48,498 nucleotides of DNA from a virus, in IMG/VR virus record IMGVR_UViG_3300028394_000113, positions 1 through 48,498 of that record. One strand, 5' to 3'. Below, one piece after another: positions 1 to 7,154 of the stretch. The notes beneath the pieces are model-generated. The model saw nothing but the letters and a program-made list of their open reading frames with translations, was not told the origin of the DNA and did not search any database. A program made the position numbers and the translations under genes. Positions within the stretch are counted from its first letter, which is position 1, and every line of letters starts with the position of its first letter.

Positions 1-19
1 GGCATCAAAGGCACAGGCA

Positions 20-44
20 AAATAAAAAGGGGACCGAAGTCCCC
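20..44 (-). terminator. Rho-independent terminator with UUCG loop
   Basis: Read on the minus strand, GGGGAC-TTCG-GTCCCC (44-29) forms a perfect 6-bp stem with a UUCG tetraloop, followed directly by TTTTTATTTT. It lies 6 nt past the stop codon at 50-52 and so ends the leftward two-gene unit. Confidence 0.9.
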
Positions 45-49
45 TGTGT

Positions 50-271
50 TTACTCAGTTCTTCCCCATTTCGCTTTAATCAAATTCTGATCCAAGTGCAT
101 TTTGAGTGACCTGCATTTTGATTCATACTCTTGAATCGCGCAACGCACTTGCCTTATCCAATTATGCGCTTTAGGGTTGCTCTCTCTTAAAGCATAGAGT
201 TGAAAGTTGGTCAAACTCATTGCAAACTCTTCTTCTGTTTTTTCGTCAAACAATTCTAATTGTGTCCACAT
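50..271 (-). CDS. Small hypothetical protein, second gene of left-end unit
   Basis: This gene encodes 73 residues starting MWTQLELFDEKTEEE. I do not recognise the family. It is predicted mostly helical, with an acidic N-terminal patch (DEKTEEE) and a basic C-terminal half containing two Cys-free amphipathic helices. The ribosome site GGAG sits 8 nt before the ATG in the leader TGGAGAATGCAA, and the same 12 bases precede the neighbouring gene. It is the downstream member of a leftward pair and is followed by a strong terminator. Its position next to the late control region suggests a small early or accessory protein, but nothing in the sequence shows a function. Confidence 0.7.
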   Translation of the reverse strand: MWTQLELFDEKTEEEFAMSLTNFQLYALRESNPKAHNWIRQVRCAIQEYESKCRSLKMHLDQNLIKAKWGRTE

Positions 272-298
272 TTTGCATTCTCCAGTTAGTTGAGTAAG

Positions 299-314
299 AC
301 CGCATCTCTGCGGT
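299..314 (-). other. Intercistronic hairpin (GAGA loop on minus strand)
   Basis: ACCGCA (299-304) and TGCGGT (309-314) form a perfect 6-bp stem; on the minus strand the loop is GAGA, a GNRA tetraloop. It lies between the two left-end genes, with no T-run, so it is more likely an mRNA stability or processing element than a terminator. Confidence 0.5.
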
Positions 315-337
315 TTCGGCTACTAAAGCCTCATCAG

Positions 338-592
338 TCACTCTGTTGAGTATGGATATTTATCTAATTGATATTTTTTAGGCGCGACTGCATCACGCAT
401 CACAGTCAACTCATCAGCTTTAGCCTCATCTTGCTCGATAGCCTCGCGCACCATCATGTGACAGTAGTTAAGAGTAAACACCATCATTCGCCATGCCTCT
501 GAGCTATTGCTCATGGACTCTGCTATTTCCATCAGTTGGTCAATTGAACTAGGGGTCTTGAATAAATCAGATTTGATAATCGGGTTTTTCAT
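338..592 (-). CDS. Small hypothetical protein, first gene of left-end unit
   Basis: This gene encodes 84 residues starting MKNPIIKSDLFKTP. An ATG 12 nt upstream (602-604) is in frame, but its ATGGAG supplies the GGAG ribosome site for the ATG at 590-592, so I chose the second start. The protein is predicted all-helical with a Met-rich middle (MEIAESMSNSSEAWRMMVF) and an acidic stretch. I do not recognise the family. It is transcribed leftward from the extended -10 promoter at 638-646 with a leader of about 40 nt, and is followed by an intercistronic hairpin and the second gene of the unit. Confidence 0.65.
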   Translation of the reverse strand: MKNPIIKSDLFKTPSSIDQLMEIAESMSNSSEAWRMMVFTLNYCHMMVREAIEQDEAKADELTVMRDAVAPKKYQLDKYPYSTE

Positions 593-637
593 TGCATTCT
601 CCATTTCTGCTCTGCACTATTGCGTCGCATTGGAATT

Positions 638-646
638 AGTATAACA
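638..646 (-). promoter_or_regulatory. Extended -10 promoter for left-end unit
   Basis: On the minus strand TGTTATACT (646-638) matches the extended -10 form TG-N-TATAAT at all but one base. No good -35 hexamer is seen, as is usual for extended -10 promoters. Transcription would start near 631, about 40 nt before the first leftward gene. Confidence 0.6.
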
Positions 647-745
647 CAAACTTTACATATACGGGGCTAGGCATACGACCCCCACCCCCCAGATTCCCAA
701 ATGGGTCCCCCCCGCGTCCTATACACCAAGACTTGCATAAATAAC

Positions 746-754
746 TGATATACT
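746..754 (+). promoter_or_regulatory. Possible extended -10 promoter for a small RNA
   Basis: TG-A-TATACT fits the extended -10 pattern with one mismatch in the hexamer. Start near 761 would give a transcript of about 100 nt ending at the terminator 836-861. No -35 is seen at the right spacing, and the hexamer overlaps an inverted-repeat arm (753-759), so the call is tentative. Confidence 0.4.
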
Positions 755-760
755 TCTCAA

Positions 761-861
761 AGTCGCGGAGTCACCACGTGACATGAGAAGCCCCGCAAGG
801 GGAACGGTGTATCTTGCAGTTGCCTCTCCTCCTTTAGACCCCCACCCCGGGGTCTTTTTTT
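761..861 (+). ncRNA. Candidate structured small RNA with anti-SD-like segment
   Basis: From 5' to 3' the segment holds hairpin GTCAC-CAC-GTGAC (770-782), hairpin CCCC-GCAA-GGGG with a GNRA loop (791-802), an unpaired pyrimidine-rich stretch (813-835), and a terminator (836-861). CCTCCTTT at 828-835 is like the anti-Shine-Dalgarno end of 16S rRNA and is complementary to the AAAGGAG ribosome sites used by this phage. Longer-range repeats (721-727 with 806-812, 753-759 with 784-790) would extend the fold if transcription began further upstream. No open reading frame of useful size covers it. Function is inferred only. Confidence 0.45.
836..861 (+). terminator. Rho-independent terminator
   Basis: AGACCCC (836-842) pairs with GGGGTCT (849-855), 7 perfect base pairs with a 6-nt C-rich loop, and is followed by an unbroken T-run to 861. 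It sits in non-coding DNA with no gene just upstream on this strand, which is the main reason to suspect a small RNA here. Confidence 0.8.
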
Positions 862-903
862 ATCCCTAACTTTGTACATAGGTGTTTTCCCTAATACCCC
901 CCG

Positions 904-918
904 GGTAGGAATCCTACC
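904..918. promoter_or_regulatory. 15-bp palindrome, candidate operator
   Basis: GGTAGGA-A-TCCTACC is a perfect 7-bp inverted repeat about a central A. It lies just upstream of the -10 element at 938-943, where a -35 would be, so a bound regulator could control the terminase operon. The HTH protein encoded at 44480-44818 is one candidate binder; that link is inference. Confidence 0.5.
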
Positions 919-934
919 TCCCTATCAAAATACG

Positions 935-943
935 TGGTATATT
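935..943 (+). promoter_or_regulatory. Extended -10 promoter for packaging and head operon
   Basis: TG-G-TATATT (935-943) is an extended -10 element with five of six hexamer matches. Transcription would start near 950, about 25 nt before the first gene. No -35 hexamer is visible; the palindrome 904-918 occupies that area. Confidence 0.5.
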
Positions 944-974
944 TCGTCAACTTTGGAGTGCCACTTCCCTCCCA

Positions 975-1523
975 ATGCAAGACTTAATTCCAGAAATAGA
1001 CTCTCATGTTCCGCTCCCGGCGTCTGCCGTTGACGCTATGCCCGAGCTGTCTCCGCGTGAAGAACTGGAAATGCGTGCAAGGACTGTTAAGCTTATAGCG
1101 GACCTAACAAACACGCCAATTGAACCAAATGAAGACGAACGCCAGCAGGCGGTAGAGATTGCCCAGAGCATGATGGGCGATCAAAAGCAAGTACCCACTC
1201 TGTCTACGTATCCAAACGCAACGATAGCCTATCTTGCGGGAATGGTGGCGCAGCACGACACTATGGTCGTGAAAGAGTTAGCTGACTTGAAGAAATTTGT
1301 GGTAAACAAGCTGGTGGCGGAGACCGATCACCCAGATGCCAAGGTGCGGCTCACTGCCTTACGTGCTTTAGGAGAAGTAGACGGGGTAGACGCCTTCAAG
1401 AGACGCTCTGAAATCACGCACAAACAACAATCTATGGAAGAAGTTGAGAAAGAACTGCTTGAAACCCTTGCCAAACTGGAAAAACGCACTGTTGACGTAC
1501 AGATGGTAGAGGTTGTACGGTGA
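975..1523 (+). CDS. Putative terminase small subunit
   Basis: This gene encodes 182 residues directly upstream of, and overlapping by 4 nt, the terminase large-subunit gene. That position, size and a helical, highly charged composition fit a DNA-recognition small subunit that selects viral DNA for packaging. The C-terminal third (about 130-175) is a probable coiled coil (KRRSEITHKQQSMEEVEKEL), as used for oligomer rings in this class. No Walker motif is present. The ATG lacks a close ribosome site (the only GGAG is about 18 nt upstream), so a later start such as 1038 or 1072 cannot be excluded. The assignment rests on context more than on a motif. Confidence 0.6.
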   Translation: MQDLIPEIDSHVPLPASAVDAMPELSPREELEMRARTVKLIADLTNTPIEPNEDERQQAVEIAQSMMGDQKQVPTLSTYPNATIAYLAGMVAQHDTMVVKELADLKKFVVNKLVAETDHPDAKVRLTALRALGEVDGVDAFKRRSEITHKQQSMEEVEKELLETLAKLEKRTVDVQMVEVVR

Positions 1524-3037
1524 AAGTCAGTAGAGAACAGATTGAAACCCTAAAAAACCTCCTGCCAACAGCGTCAGCAGATGAAAAACGCAAGATTCTT
1601 GAGCTTATTAGGGTCTGGGATGCCCAATCTGTGCAGAATTTTGGTAAAGAGAGCCTCCTAGAGTTTGCAGATCACGTGTATCCCGGCTATAAAGTGGGTC
1701 CACACCACCGTAGACTAGCTAAAATCTTTGAAGACATAGCAAATGGCAAGAAAAAGCGAGTCATTGTCAATATTGCACCCCGTCATGGCAAGTCTGAACT
1801 GATTTCTTACCTAGCACCAGCATGGTTTTTGGGTAAATTCCCGCATAAGAAGGTCATTATGGCCTCCCACACGGCTGATTTGGCGGTAAATTTTGGTCGT
1901 AGAGTGCGAAATTTGGTGGGAATGGACAGCTATAAAGACATTTTTCCTACCGTAGAACTGCAATCTGACAGTAAATCTGCGTCAAGATGGGGTACAAATT
2001 CAAACGGCGAATACTTCGCTATTGGTGTTGGCGGTGCTTTGGCTGGTCGCGGAGCTGATCTTTTCATCATTGATGACCCACATTCTGAGCAAGACGCTAA
2101 AACTGGGCGAGCTGACGTCTTTTTACCTGCTTGGGAATGGTTTCAGTCTGGCCCTCTTCAACGTCTGATGCCTGGTGGCGCTATTATTATTGTGATGACA
2201 CGGTGGTCAAAGCTAGATTTGACTGGTCAGATAGTTAGTCAGATGGGTCGAGAAGAAGGTGTAGATGGTTGGGAGATCGTTGAGTTTCCTGCAATCCTGA
2301 ACGAGAAACCCCTGTGGGGTGAGTTCTGGACTATTGAGGAATTACTGTCTAAAAAGGCTGGTATGGACGTGCGTTACTGGGAAGCCCAGTATATGCAGAA
2401 CCCTGTATCAGAAGAGGGCGCTCTAATAAAGAGGGAGTGGTGGCAGATATGGGATCAGGACAAACCACCTCCCAACTGCGAGTTCATCATCATGAGTCTT
2501 GACGCCGCCCAAGAAACAAACAACAGGGCTGACTACAACGCCTTGACAACGTGGGGCGTCTTCTTCAATGAAGAGTCAAAGAACTACAACATTATCCTGC
2601 TCAACGCTATAAAGAAACGTATGGAGTTTCCAGACCTTAAAAAGATGGTGCTGGACGAGTACAAAGAGTGGGAACCAGACGCTTTTGTAGTGGAGAAGAA
2701 GTCTAACGGAGCAGCACTGTATCAAGAGTTTAGACGTATGGGCGTGCCCGTAGGAGAGTTTACGCCGGGTAAAGGACAGGATAAGATTGCCCGTGTGAAT
2801 GCTGTCTCTGATTTGTTCTCTTCAGGGATAGTGTGGGCACCAGACCGCAGATGGGCAAGAGAAGTTATTGAAGAGTGTAACGACTTTCCAAGCGGTGCAA
2901 ACGATGACTTGGTTGACTCAACCACACAAGCTCTAGCACGTTTTCGTCAGGGGGGTTTCATTAGGTTACCAAACGATGAACCTGATGAAGTTGAGTATTT
3001 TAAAAGTAGCCGCAACGAGCGGTACTACACGGTTTAA
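1520..3037 (+). CDS. Terminase large subunit (packaging ATPase-nuclease)
   Basis: This 505-residue protein is the motor that translocates DNA into the prohead at the portal and cuts it. The ATPase half shows Walker A at 86-92 (APRHGKS), Walker B at 181-187 (LFIIDDP) and a coupling segment near 225-232 (VMTRWSKL). The RNase H-like nuclease half has the expected acidic residues D327 (SLDAAQ), E392 (VVEKKSNG) and D462/D463 (GANDDLVDS). The C-terminal DDLVDSTTQAL pattern is typical of the large phage terminase group with the psiM2 ORF9-like C-terminal domain. It begins at a GTG inside the stop of the upstream gene (GTGA overlap), so translation is probably coupled. Length is normal and all key residues are present. 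Confidence 0.95.
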   Translation: MKVSREQIETLKNLLPTASADEKRKILELIRVWDAQSVQNFGKESLLEFADHVYPGYKVGPHHRRLAKIFEDIANGKKKRVIVNIAPRHGKSELISYLAPAWFLGKFPHKKVIMASHTADLAVNFGRRVRNLVGMDSYKDIFPTVELQSDSKSASRWGTNSNGEYFAIGVGGALAGRGADLFIIDDPHSEQDAKTGRADVFLPAWEWFQSGPLQRLMPGGAIIIVMTRWSKLDLTGQIVSQMGREEGVDGWEIVEFPAILNEKPLWGEFWTIEELLSKKAGMDVRYWEAQYMQNPVSEEGALIKREWWQIWDQDKPPPNCEFIIMSLDAAQETNNRADYNALTTWGVFFNEESKNYNIILLNAIKKRMEFPDLKKMVLDEYKEWEPDAFVVEKKSNGAALYQEFRRMGVPVGEFTPGKGQDKIARVNAVSDLFSSGIVWAPDRRWAREVIEECNDFPSGANDDLVDSTTQALARFRQGGFIRLPNDEPDEVEYFKSSRNERYYTV

Positions 3038-3046
3038 GGACACAAA

Positions 3047-5551
3047 ATGGCAACAAGTTCAATGGACAAAGGTTTGTACGCAGCTCCTCTTGGTATGGAG
3101 CAAGAGATGGATGCTCCTATTGAGATTGAAATTGAAGACCCTGAGTCAGTAAGTATTGGCATGGGTGACATAGAGATTGAGCTTCAGCCACGTAAGCAAT
3201 CAAAGGGTAAAGATTTTGATGCCAATCTTGCTGACGAAATGGACGATGGAGATTTAGATTTACTTGGGTCTGAGTTAGTTTCTGACTTTGAAAAAGACGT
3301 AATGGATCGCAAAGATTGGATCAAAACTTATGTTGATGGCTTGAAACTGTTGGGCTTGCAGTACGAAGATCGAACAGAGCCTTGGCAAGGGGCTTGTGGA
3401 GTGTTTCACCCGATGTTGACAGAGAGCGTTGTACGTTTTCAAGCAGAGGGGATTATGGAAACATTCCCAGCAATGGGTCCAGTCAAAACAAAAGTTATTG
3501 GTGAAGAGACACGCGATACAGAAGAAGCTGCTATACGTGTACAAGATGATATGAACTATCAACTCACTGAGGTGATGACTGAGTATCGTCCTGAACATGA
3601 GAAGCTCTTGTGGTCACTACCCCTTACAGGTTCTGCGTTTAAAAAGGTCTACTATGATCCGAGTAAGGGCCGTCAGGTCGCGGTGTTTATTCCAGCAGAA
3701 GACATTGTTGTGCCGTATGGGGCAAGTAATTTGGAGACGGCAGAACGCGTAGCACACGTTATGCGTAAGACCGAGAACGAGGTCAAGAAGTTACAAGAAG
3801 CTGGGTTCTATCGTGATGTTGACTTAGGTGAACCCGGCTATGACATGGACGATATCGAGAAGCAGAAGGCCGAAGAAAGCGGCATGTCTGCTATACAAGA
3901 TGATCGCTATCGCATTCTTGAAATGCACGTTGATTTGGATTTAAAAGGGTATGAGCACAAACGCAAGGGTAAAGAAACAGGGATTGCTTTACCTTATGTA
4001 GTCTCTTTAGATAAAGCAACTAATACTATATTAGCCATTAGGAGAAATTGGTATGAAGGAGACGAACTTCACCTCAAGCGACAACACTTTGTCCACTATC
4101 AGTACATCCCCGGATTCGGGTTCTACGGGTATGGTCTTATCCATCTTATCGGGGGCTATGCCAAGTCCGCCACCATGCTCATTCGACAGTTGGTGGATGC
4201 GGGCACTTTATCAAACCTACCCGGTGGCCTCAAGTCCAGAGGACTTCGCATCAAAGGAGACGACACCCCCATCCAGCCCGGAGAGTTTAGAGACGTAGAT
4301 GTCCCAAGCGGATCAATCAGAGACAACATATTACCGTTGCCATACAAAGAGCCGAGTCAGGTTCTGTTTGCTCTATTCCAAAACATCGTAGAAGAAGGTC
4401 GCTCGTTTGCTTCGTCGGGCGATATGAACGTGTCTGATATGAGTGCGCAAGCTCCAGTCGGTACAACTCTGGCGTTGTTAGAGAGACAGTTAAAAGTGAT
4501 GGGAGCAGTTCAAGCCCGCATTCACTTTACGATGAAGCAAGAGTTCAAACTTTTGAAAATTATCATTGCTGACTACACGCCTGATGAGTATGAATATGAG
4601 CCTGTAGACGGAGACCGTAAAGCCAAAAAGTCTGATTACGACATGGTGGACGTTATCCCCGTTAGTGATCCGAATGCAGCAACGATGGCGCAGAAGATTG
4701 TGCAGTACCAAGCAGTTATGCAGTTAGCTCAACAAGCTCCGCAGTTGTACGACTTGTCAATGTTGCACCGCCAAATGATTGAAGTGCTTGGCGTTAAGAA
4801 TGCAGACAAGTTAGTCAAGACAGAAGACGACGCCATACCTGTAGACCCTGTGTCTGAGAACCAAGCGTTACTTACTATGAAGCCTGTCAAAGCGTTCATT
4901 GAGCAGAACCATCAGGCCCACATCCAAGTGCATATGGCGGCGATCCAAGACCCCAAGATTCAACAGATGATGCAGATGAACCCGCAGGCGCAAGCAATCA
5001 TGGCAGCAGCTATGGCTCACATCAACGAGCATATGGCTCTGGAGTACCGCAAACAAATTGAGACGCGTATGGGCATGTCGTTACCCGGCGAAGAAAATAA
5101 CAAAAAGATCACCCCTGAACAAGCGGATGAGATTGCTGTTATGTCAGCGCAAGCAGCTCAACAAATTCTTCAGCAGAACCAACAACAAGCTCAACAACAG
5201 CAGGCTCAACAACAGATGCAGGACCCATTGGTTCAGATGCAGATGCAGGAGTTGCAGATCAAGCAGGGCGAGTTGCAGCTTAAACAGCAGAAGCAACAAA
5301 TTGATGCTGCGGCGAAAGCGGATCAGATTCGCGTTGAAGAGGCTCGTATTGAAGCCCAAAAAGAAATTGCAGCTATGCAAGTTGGTGCACAAGCCGCTGC
5401 AAATAAAGATAAAGCAGCGAGACAGCAAGAGACTGAAGGGATGCGTTTGGGCATTGACGCTGCCAAACACAAAGCGCAAATGGCTGTACAACAAGCCGCG
5501 CAAAGAGCTGCGCAAAACACCGGTAAACCACCAAATAAGGAGAATAGATGA
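3047..5551 (+). CDS. Portal protein
   Basis: This 834-residue protein would form the dodecameric ring at the head vertex through which DNA enters and leaves. It follows the large terminase gene, starts after an AAGGA site and has the segment WQGACGVFHPMLTESVV near residues 109-125, which I recall in many P22-type podovirus portals. An acidic N-terminal tail (1-85) comes first. The last 135 residues (about 700-834) are a Gln/Ala-rich probable coiled coil with runs such as QQNQQQAQQQQAQQQ, like the helical barrel of P22 portal that reaches into the head. The low-complexity end creates long false reading frames in other frames. The stop overlaps the next start (ATGA). Confidence 0.9.
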   Translation: MATSSMDKGLYAAPLGMEQEMDAPIEIEIEDPESVSIGMGDIEIELQPRKQSKGKDFDANLADEMDDGDLDLLGSELVSDFEKDVMDRKDWIKTYVDGLKLLGLQYEDRTEPWQGACGVFHPMLTESVVRFQAEGIMETFPAMGPVKTKVIGEETRDTEEAAIRVQDDMNYQLTEVMTEYRPEHEKLLWSLPLTGSAFKKVYYDPSKGRQVAVFIPAEDIVVPYGASNLETAERVAHVMRKTENEVKKLQEAGFYRDVDLGEPGYDMDDIEKQKAEESGMSAIQDDRYRILEMHVDLDLKGYEHKRKGKETGIALPYVVSLDKATNTILAIRRNWYEGDELHLKRQHFVHYQYIPGFGFYGYGLIHLIGGYAKSATMLIRQLVDAGTLSNLPGGLKSRGLRIKGDDTPIQPGEFRDVDVPSGSIRDNILPLPYKEPSQVLFALFQNIVEEGRSFASSGDMNVSDMSAQAPVGTTLALLERQLKVMGAVQARIHFTMKQEFKLLKIIIADYTPDEYEYEPVDGDRKAKKSDYDMVDVIPVSDPNAATMAQKIVQYQAVMQLAQQAPQLYDLSMLHRQMIEVLGVKNADKLVKTEDDAIPVDPVSENQALLTMKPVKAFIEQNHQAHIQVHMAAIQDPKIQQMMQMNPQAQAIMAAAMAHINEHMALEYRKQIETRMGMSLPGEENNKKITPEQADEIAVMSAQAAQQILQQNQQQAQQQQAQQQMQDPLVQMQMQELQIKQGELQLKQQKQQIDAAAKADQIRVEEARIEAQKEIAAMQVGAQAAANKDKAARQQETEGMRLGIDAAKHKAQMAVQQAAQRAAQNTGKPPNKENR

Positions 5552-5742
5552 ACTCACAAGCGCTTACATATCTCCTCAAAGAAATTGACAAGTTACGCGA
5601 GGATCAAGCTATTTTTTTAAACGGTGGTGGCGCTAAAGATTTCGCCGAGTACCGGCACGTTTGCGGAGTTATTCGGGGTCTAACTCATGCAGATCAAATT
5701 GTCAAAGACCTTGCGAAAAAACTGGAGTATTCCGATGACTGA
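5548..5742 (+). CDS. Small helical protein downstream of portal
   Basis: This gene encodes 64 residues (MNSQALTYLLKEIDKL...) predicted to be two helices with coiled-coil character and a central Gly-rich turn (NGGGAKDF). The start overlaps the portal stop in an ATGA arrangement, with AAGGAG 5 nt upstream. The end overlaps the co-chaperonin start by 8 nt. Short helical proteins at this place recur in related aquatic phages as far as I recall, but have no known function. A minor head protein or an assembly factor is possible. Confidence 0.75.
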   Translation: MNSQALTYLLKEIDKLREDQAIFLNGGGAKDFAEYRHVCGVIRGLTHADQIVKDLAKKLEYSDD

Positions 5743-6145
5743 ATTTGATGTCGCTGCGGTAGATTTGTCTGGCATTCTTAACACGAGTGCAGAGGATAAA
5801 GCGAAGCAGTTGCCTGATCCTAAAACCTTTCGACTTCTGTGCGTTGTCCCTGAAGCAATGGAAGAGTTTGCAGATAGTGAAATCGGTATTGTTAAATCAA
5901 ACCAATCCATGCACTATGAAGAAGTACTGACCCCAGTACTATTTGTAGTAAAGCTAGGCCCTGACGCCTATACAGACACTGCCCGGTTCCCTAGTGGGCC
6001 GTCGTGCAAGGAAGGTGACTTTGTCATCGTCCGTCCCAATTCAGGAACCCGCCTGAAAATTCATGGTCGTGAATTCCGCATCATTAACGATGATTCGGTT
6101 GAAGCGGTTGTGGAAGATCCCCGTGGTATTACACGAGCAGCATAA
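5735..6145 (+). CDS. GroES-like phage co-chaperonin
   Basis: The 136-residue product resembles the 10-kDa co-chaperonin that caps GroEL and is comparable to T4 gp31 or RB49 CocO in role. The C-terminal part VLFVVKLGPDAY, then GDFVIVRPNSGTRLKI, then EFRIINDDSVEAVVED follows the GroES order of beta strands, including the GD(I/F)V(I/V) turn and the final 'I...D/E I.A/V V' strand. A flexible segment at about 42-64 contains GIV (51-53), matching the GGIVLT mobile loop that binds GroEL. I chose the ATG at 5735 because GGAG lies 7 nt before it; a reading frame opening at 5687 has no such site. It lies between portal and scaffold, so its likely client is the capsid protein. An extra N-terminal extension of about 30 residues is unlike bacterial GroES. 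Confidence 0.8.
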   Translation: MTEFDVAAVDLSGILNTSAEDKAKQLPDPKTFRLLCVVPEAMEEFADSEIGIVKSNQSMHYEEVLTPVLFVVKLGPDAYTDTARFPSGPSCKEGDFVIVRPNSGTRLKIHGREFRIINDDSVEAVVEDPRGITRAA

Positions 6146-6155
6146 GGAGTAACAC

Positions 6156-7151
6156 ATGGCAACGCAAAAGTTTGAAGATACCTACGAGTTTCCCGATGAG
6201 AAAGCAGAAAAAGCTGCTGAAGAGAAATTTGAAGTTGAAATTGAAGACGACACCCCAGAGGAGGATCGTGGTCGCAAGCCCATGAAGGAACCTGTTGAGG
6301 AAGTGACTGACGAAGAGTTAGCCACTTATGACGAAAAAGTCCAAAAACGAATTAAAAAGTTTACACGTGGATACCATGATGAACGTCGCGCCAAAGAACA
6401 GGCGTTTCGTGAACGTGAAGCTGCGGAAGACTTTGCTAAACAAGTTTTTACAGAAAACAAACGCCTACAACAACAGCTTTCTACAGGTAGCGAAGCCTAC
6501 ATTGAACAGTCCAGATCCGCTGCTCAAATTGAGTTAGATGCCGCCAAAGAGAAGTACAAAAAGGCGTACGAAGCTGCTGATCCAGACACAATTGTTGCAG
6601 CGCAAGAAGCAATTGCCAGAGCTACCCTCAAGATTGACCGCGCCGAAGGTATGAGGCCAATTAAGAATGAGGAAAAAGAATATCAACCTCCCGCGCGTCA
6701 GGCAGAAGAGCCTCCACGTGTATCGCCCCGCACTCAAAAGTGGGTTGATCGCAACAACGATTGGTGGGGAATTGACGACGAAATGACTATGACTGCAATG
6801 GGAATTGACAGAAAGTTACAAAAAGAGTATGGTGCGGATTATGTAGGTACTGAAGAGTACTTCAAAACCATCGACAAAACGATGCGCAAAAGATTTCCTG
6901 AACACTTTAATAGTGACCAGAGCTACGAGGAAGACGATCCGCCTCCTAAGAAAAGGGCGTCAGAACCGGAAGAGGAGTATGAAGATACACCACGCCGTGC
7001 AACACGAATTACTTCACCTGTAGCACCTGCTACACGGAGTACACCGCCTAATCGTATTCGTTTGAAAGCATCAGAAGCCGCAACTGCGCGTCGCCTTGGG
7101 GTGCCCATCGAAGAATATGCTAGACAGGTTGCTTTACTTAGAAAAGGATAA
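6156..7151 (+). CDS. Putative capsid scaffold protein
   Basis: This gene encodes 331 residues, located between portal and capsid genes where podoviruses carry scaffold genes. The N-terminal 60 residues are strongly acidic (EVEIEDDTPEEDRGR), about 60-165 is a charged coiled coil (KKFTRGYHDERRAKEQAFRE), and the C-terminal part is basic (RRATRITSPVAPATRSTPP and KASEAATARRLGV). An acidic start, long helix and basic C-terminal capsid-binding segment are the usual layout of scaffold proteins, which are expelled or cleaved after prohead assembly. The ribosome site AAGGAG is clear. There is no sequence motif that proves the role. Confidence 0.7.
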   Translation: MATQKFEDTYEFPDEKAEKAAEEKFEVEIEDDTPEEDRGRKPMKEPVEEVTDEELATYDEKVQKRIKKFTRGYHDERRAKEQAFREREAAEDFAKQVFTENKRLQQQLSTGSEAYIEQSRSAAQIELDAAKEKYKKAYEAADPDTIVAAQEAIARATLKIDRAEGMRPIKNEEKEYQPPARQAEEPPRVSPRTQKWVDRNNDWWGIDDEMTMTAMGIDRKLQKEYGADYVGTEEYFKTIDKTMRKRFPEHFNSDQSYEEDDPPPKKRASEPEEEYEDTPRRATRITSPVAPATRSTPPNRIRLKASEAATARRLGVPIEEYARQVALLRKG

Positions 7152-7154
7152 AAA

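Larger units (their letters stand above)
605..974. other. Non-coding divergent control region next to terminase genes
   Basis: These 370 bases hold no convincing gene. They contain the leftward promoter (638-646), a C-rich tract (677-712) whose 12-nt core GACCCCCACCCC recurs at 837-848, nested inverted repeats (721-812), a possible small RNA ending in a terminator (836-861), a 15-bp palindrome (904-918) and a rightward extended -10 (935-943). A region just upstream of the terminase small subunit is a common place for a packaging recognition site, so a pac or cos role is possible; that part is inference. Confidence 0.6.

Noticed and set aside
721-812. A tRNA-like gene, because of the 7-bp outer stem and inner hairpins
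   Set aside because: There is no T-arm consensus (GTTCRA), no recognisable anticodon arm, and the size and spacing do not fit. I treat it as another structured element.
5058-5588. Long reading frames over the portal C-terminus on both strands
   Set aside because: They are shadows of the Gln-rich portal end; CAA/CAG repeats leave other frames open. Their products are low complexity with no ribosome sites.
5687-5734. An earlier start for the co-chaperonin gene
   Set aside because: The ATG at 5735 has GGAG 7 nt upstream and gives the right N-terminus. The earlier opening lies fully inside the upstream gene with no site.
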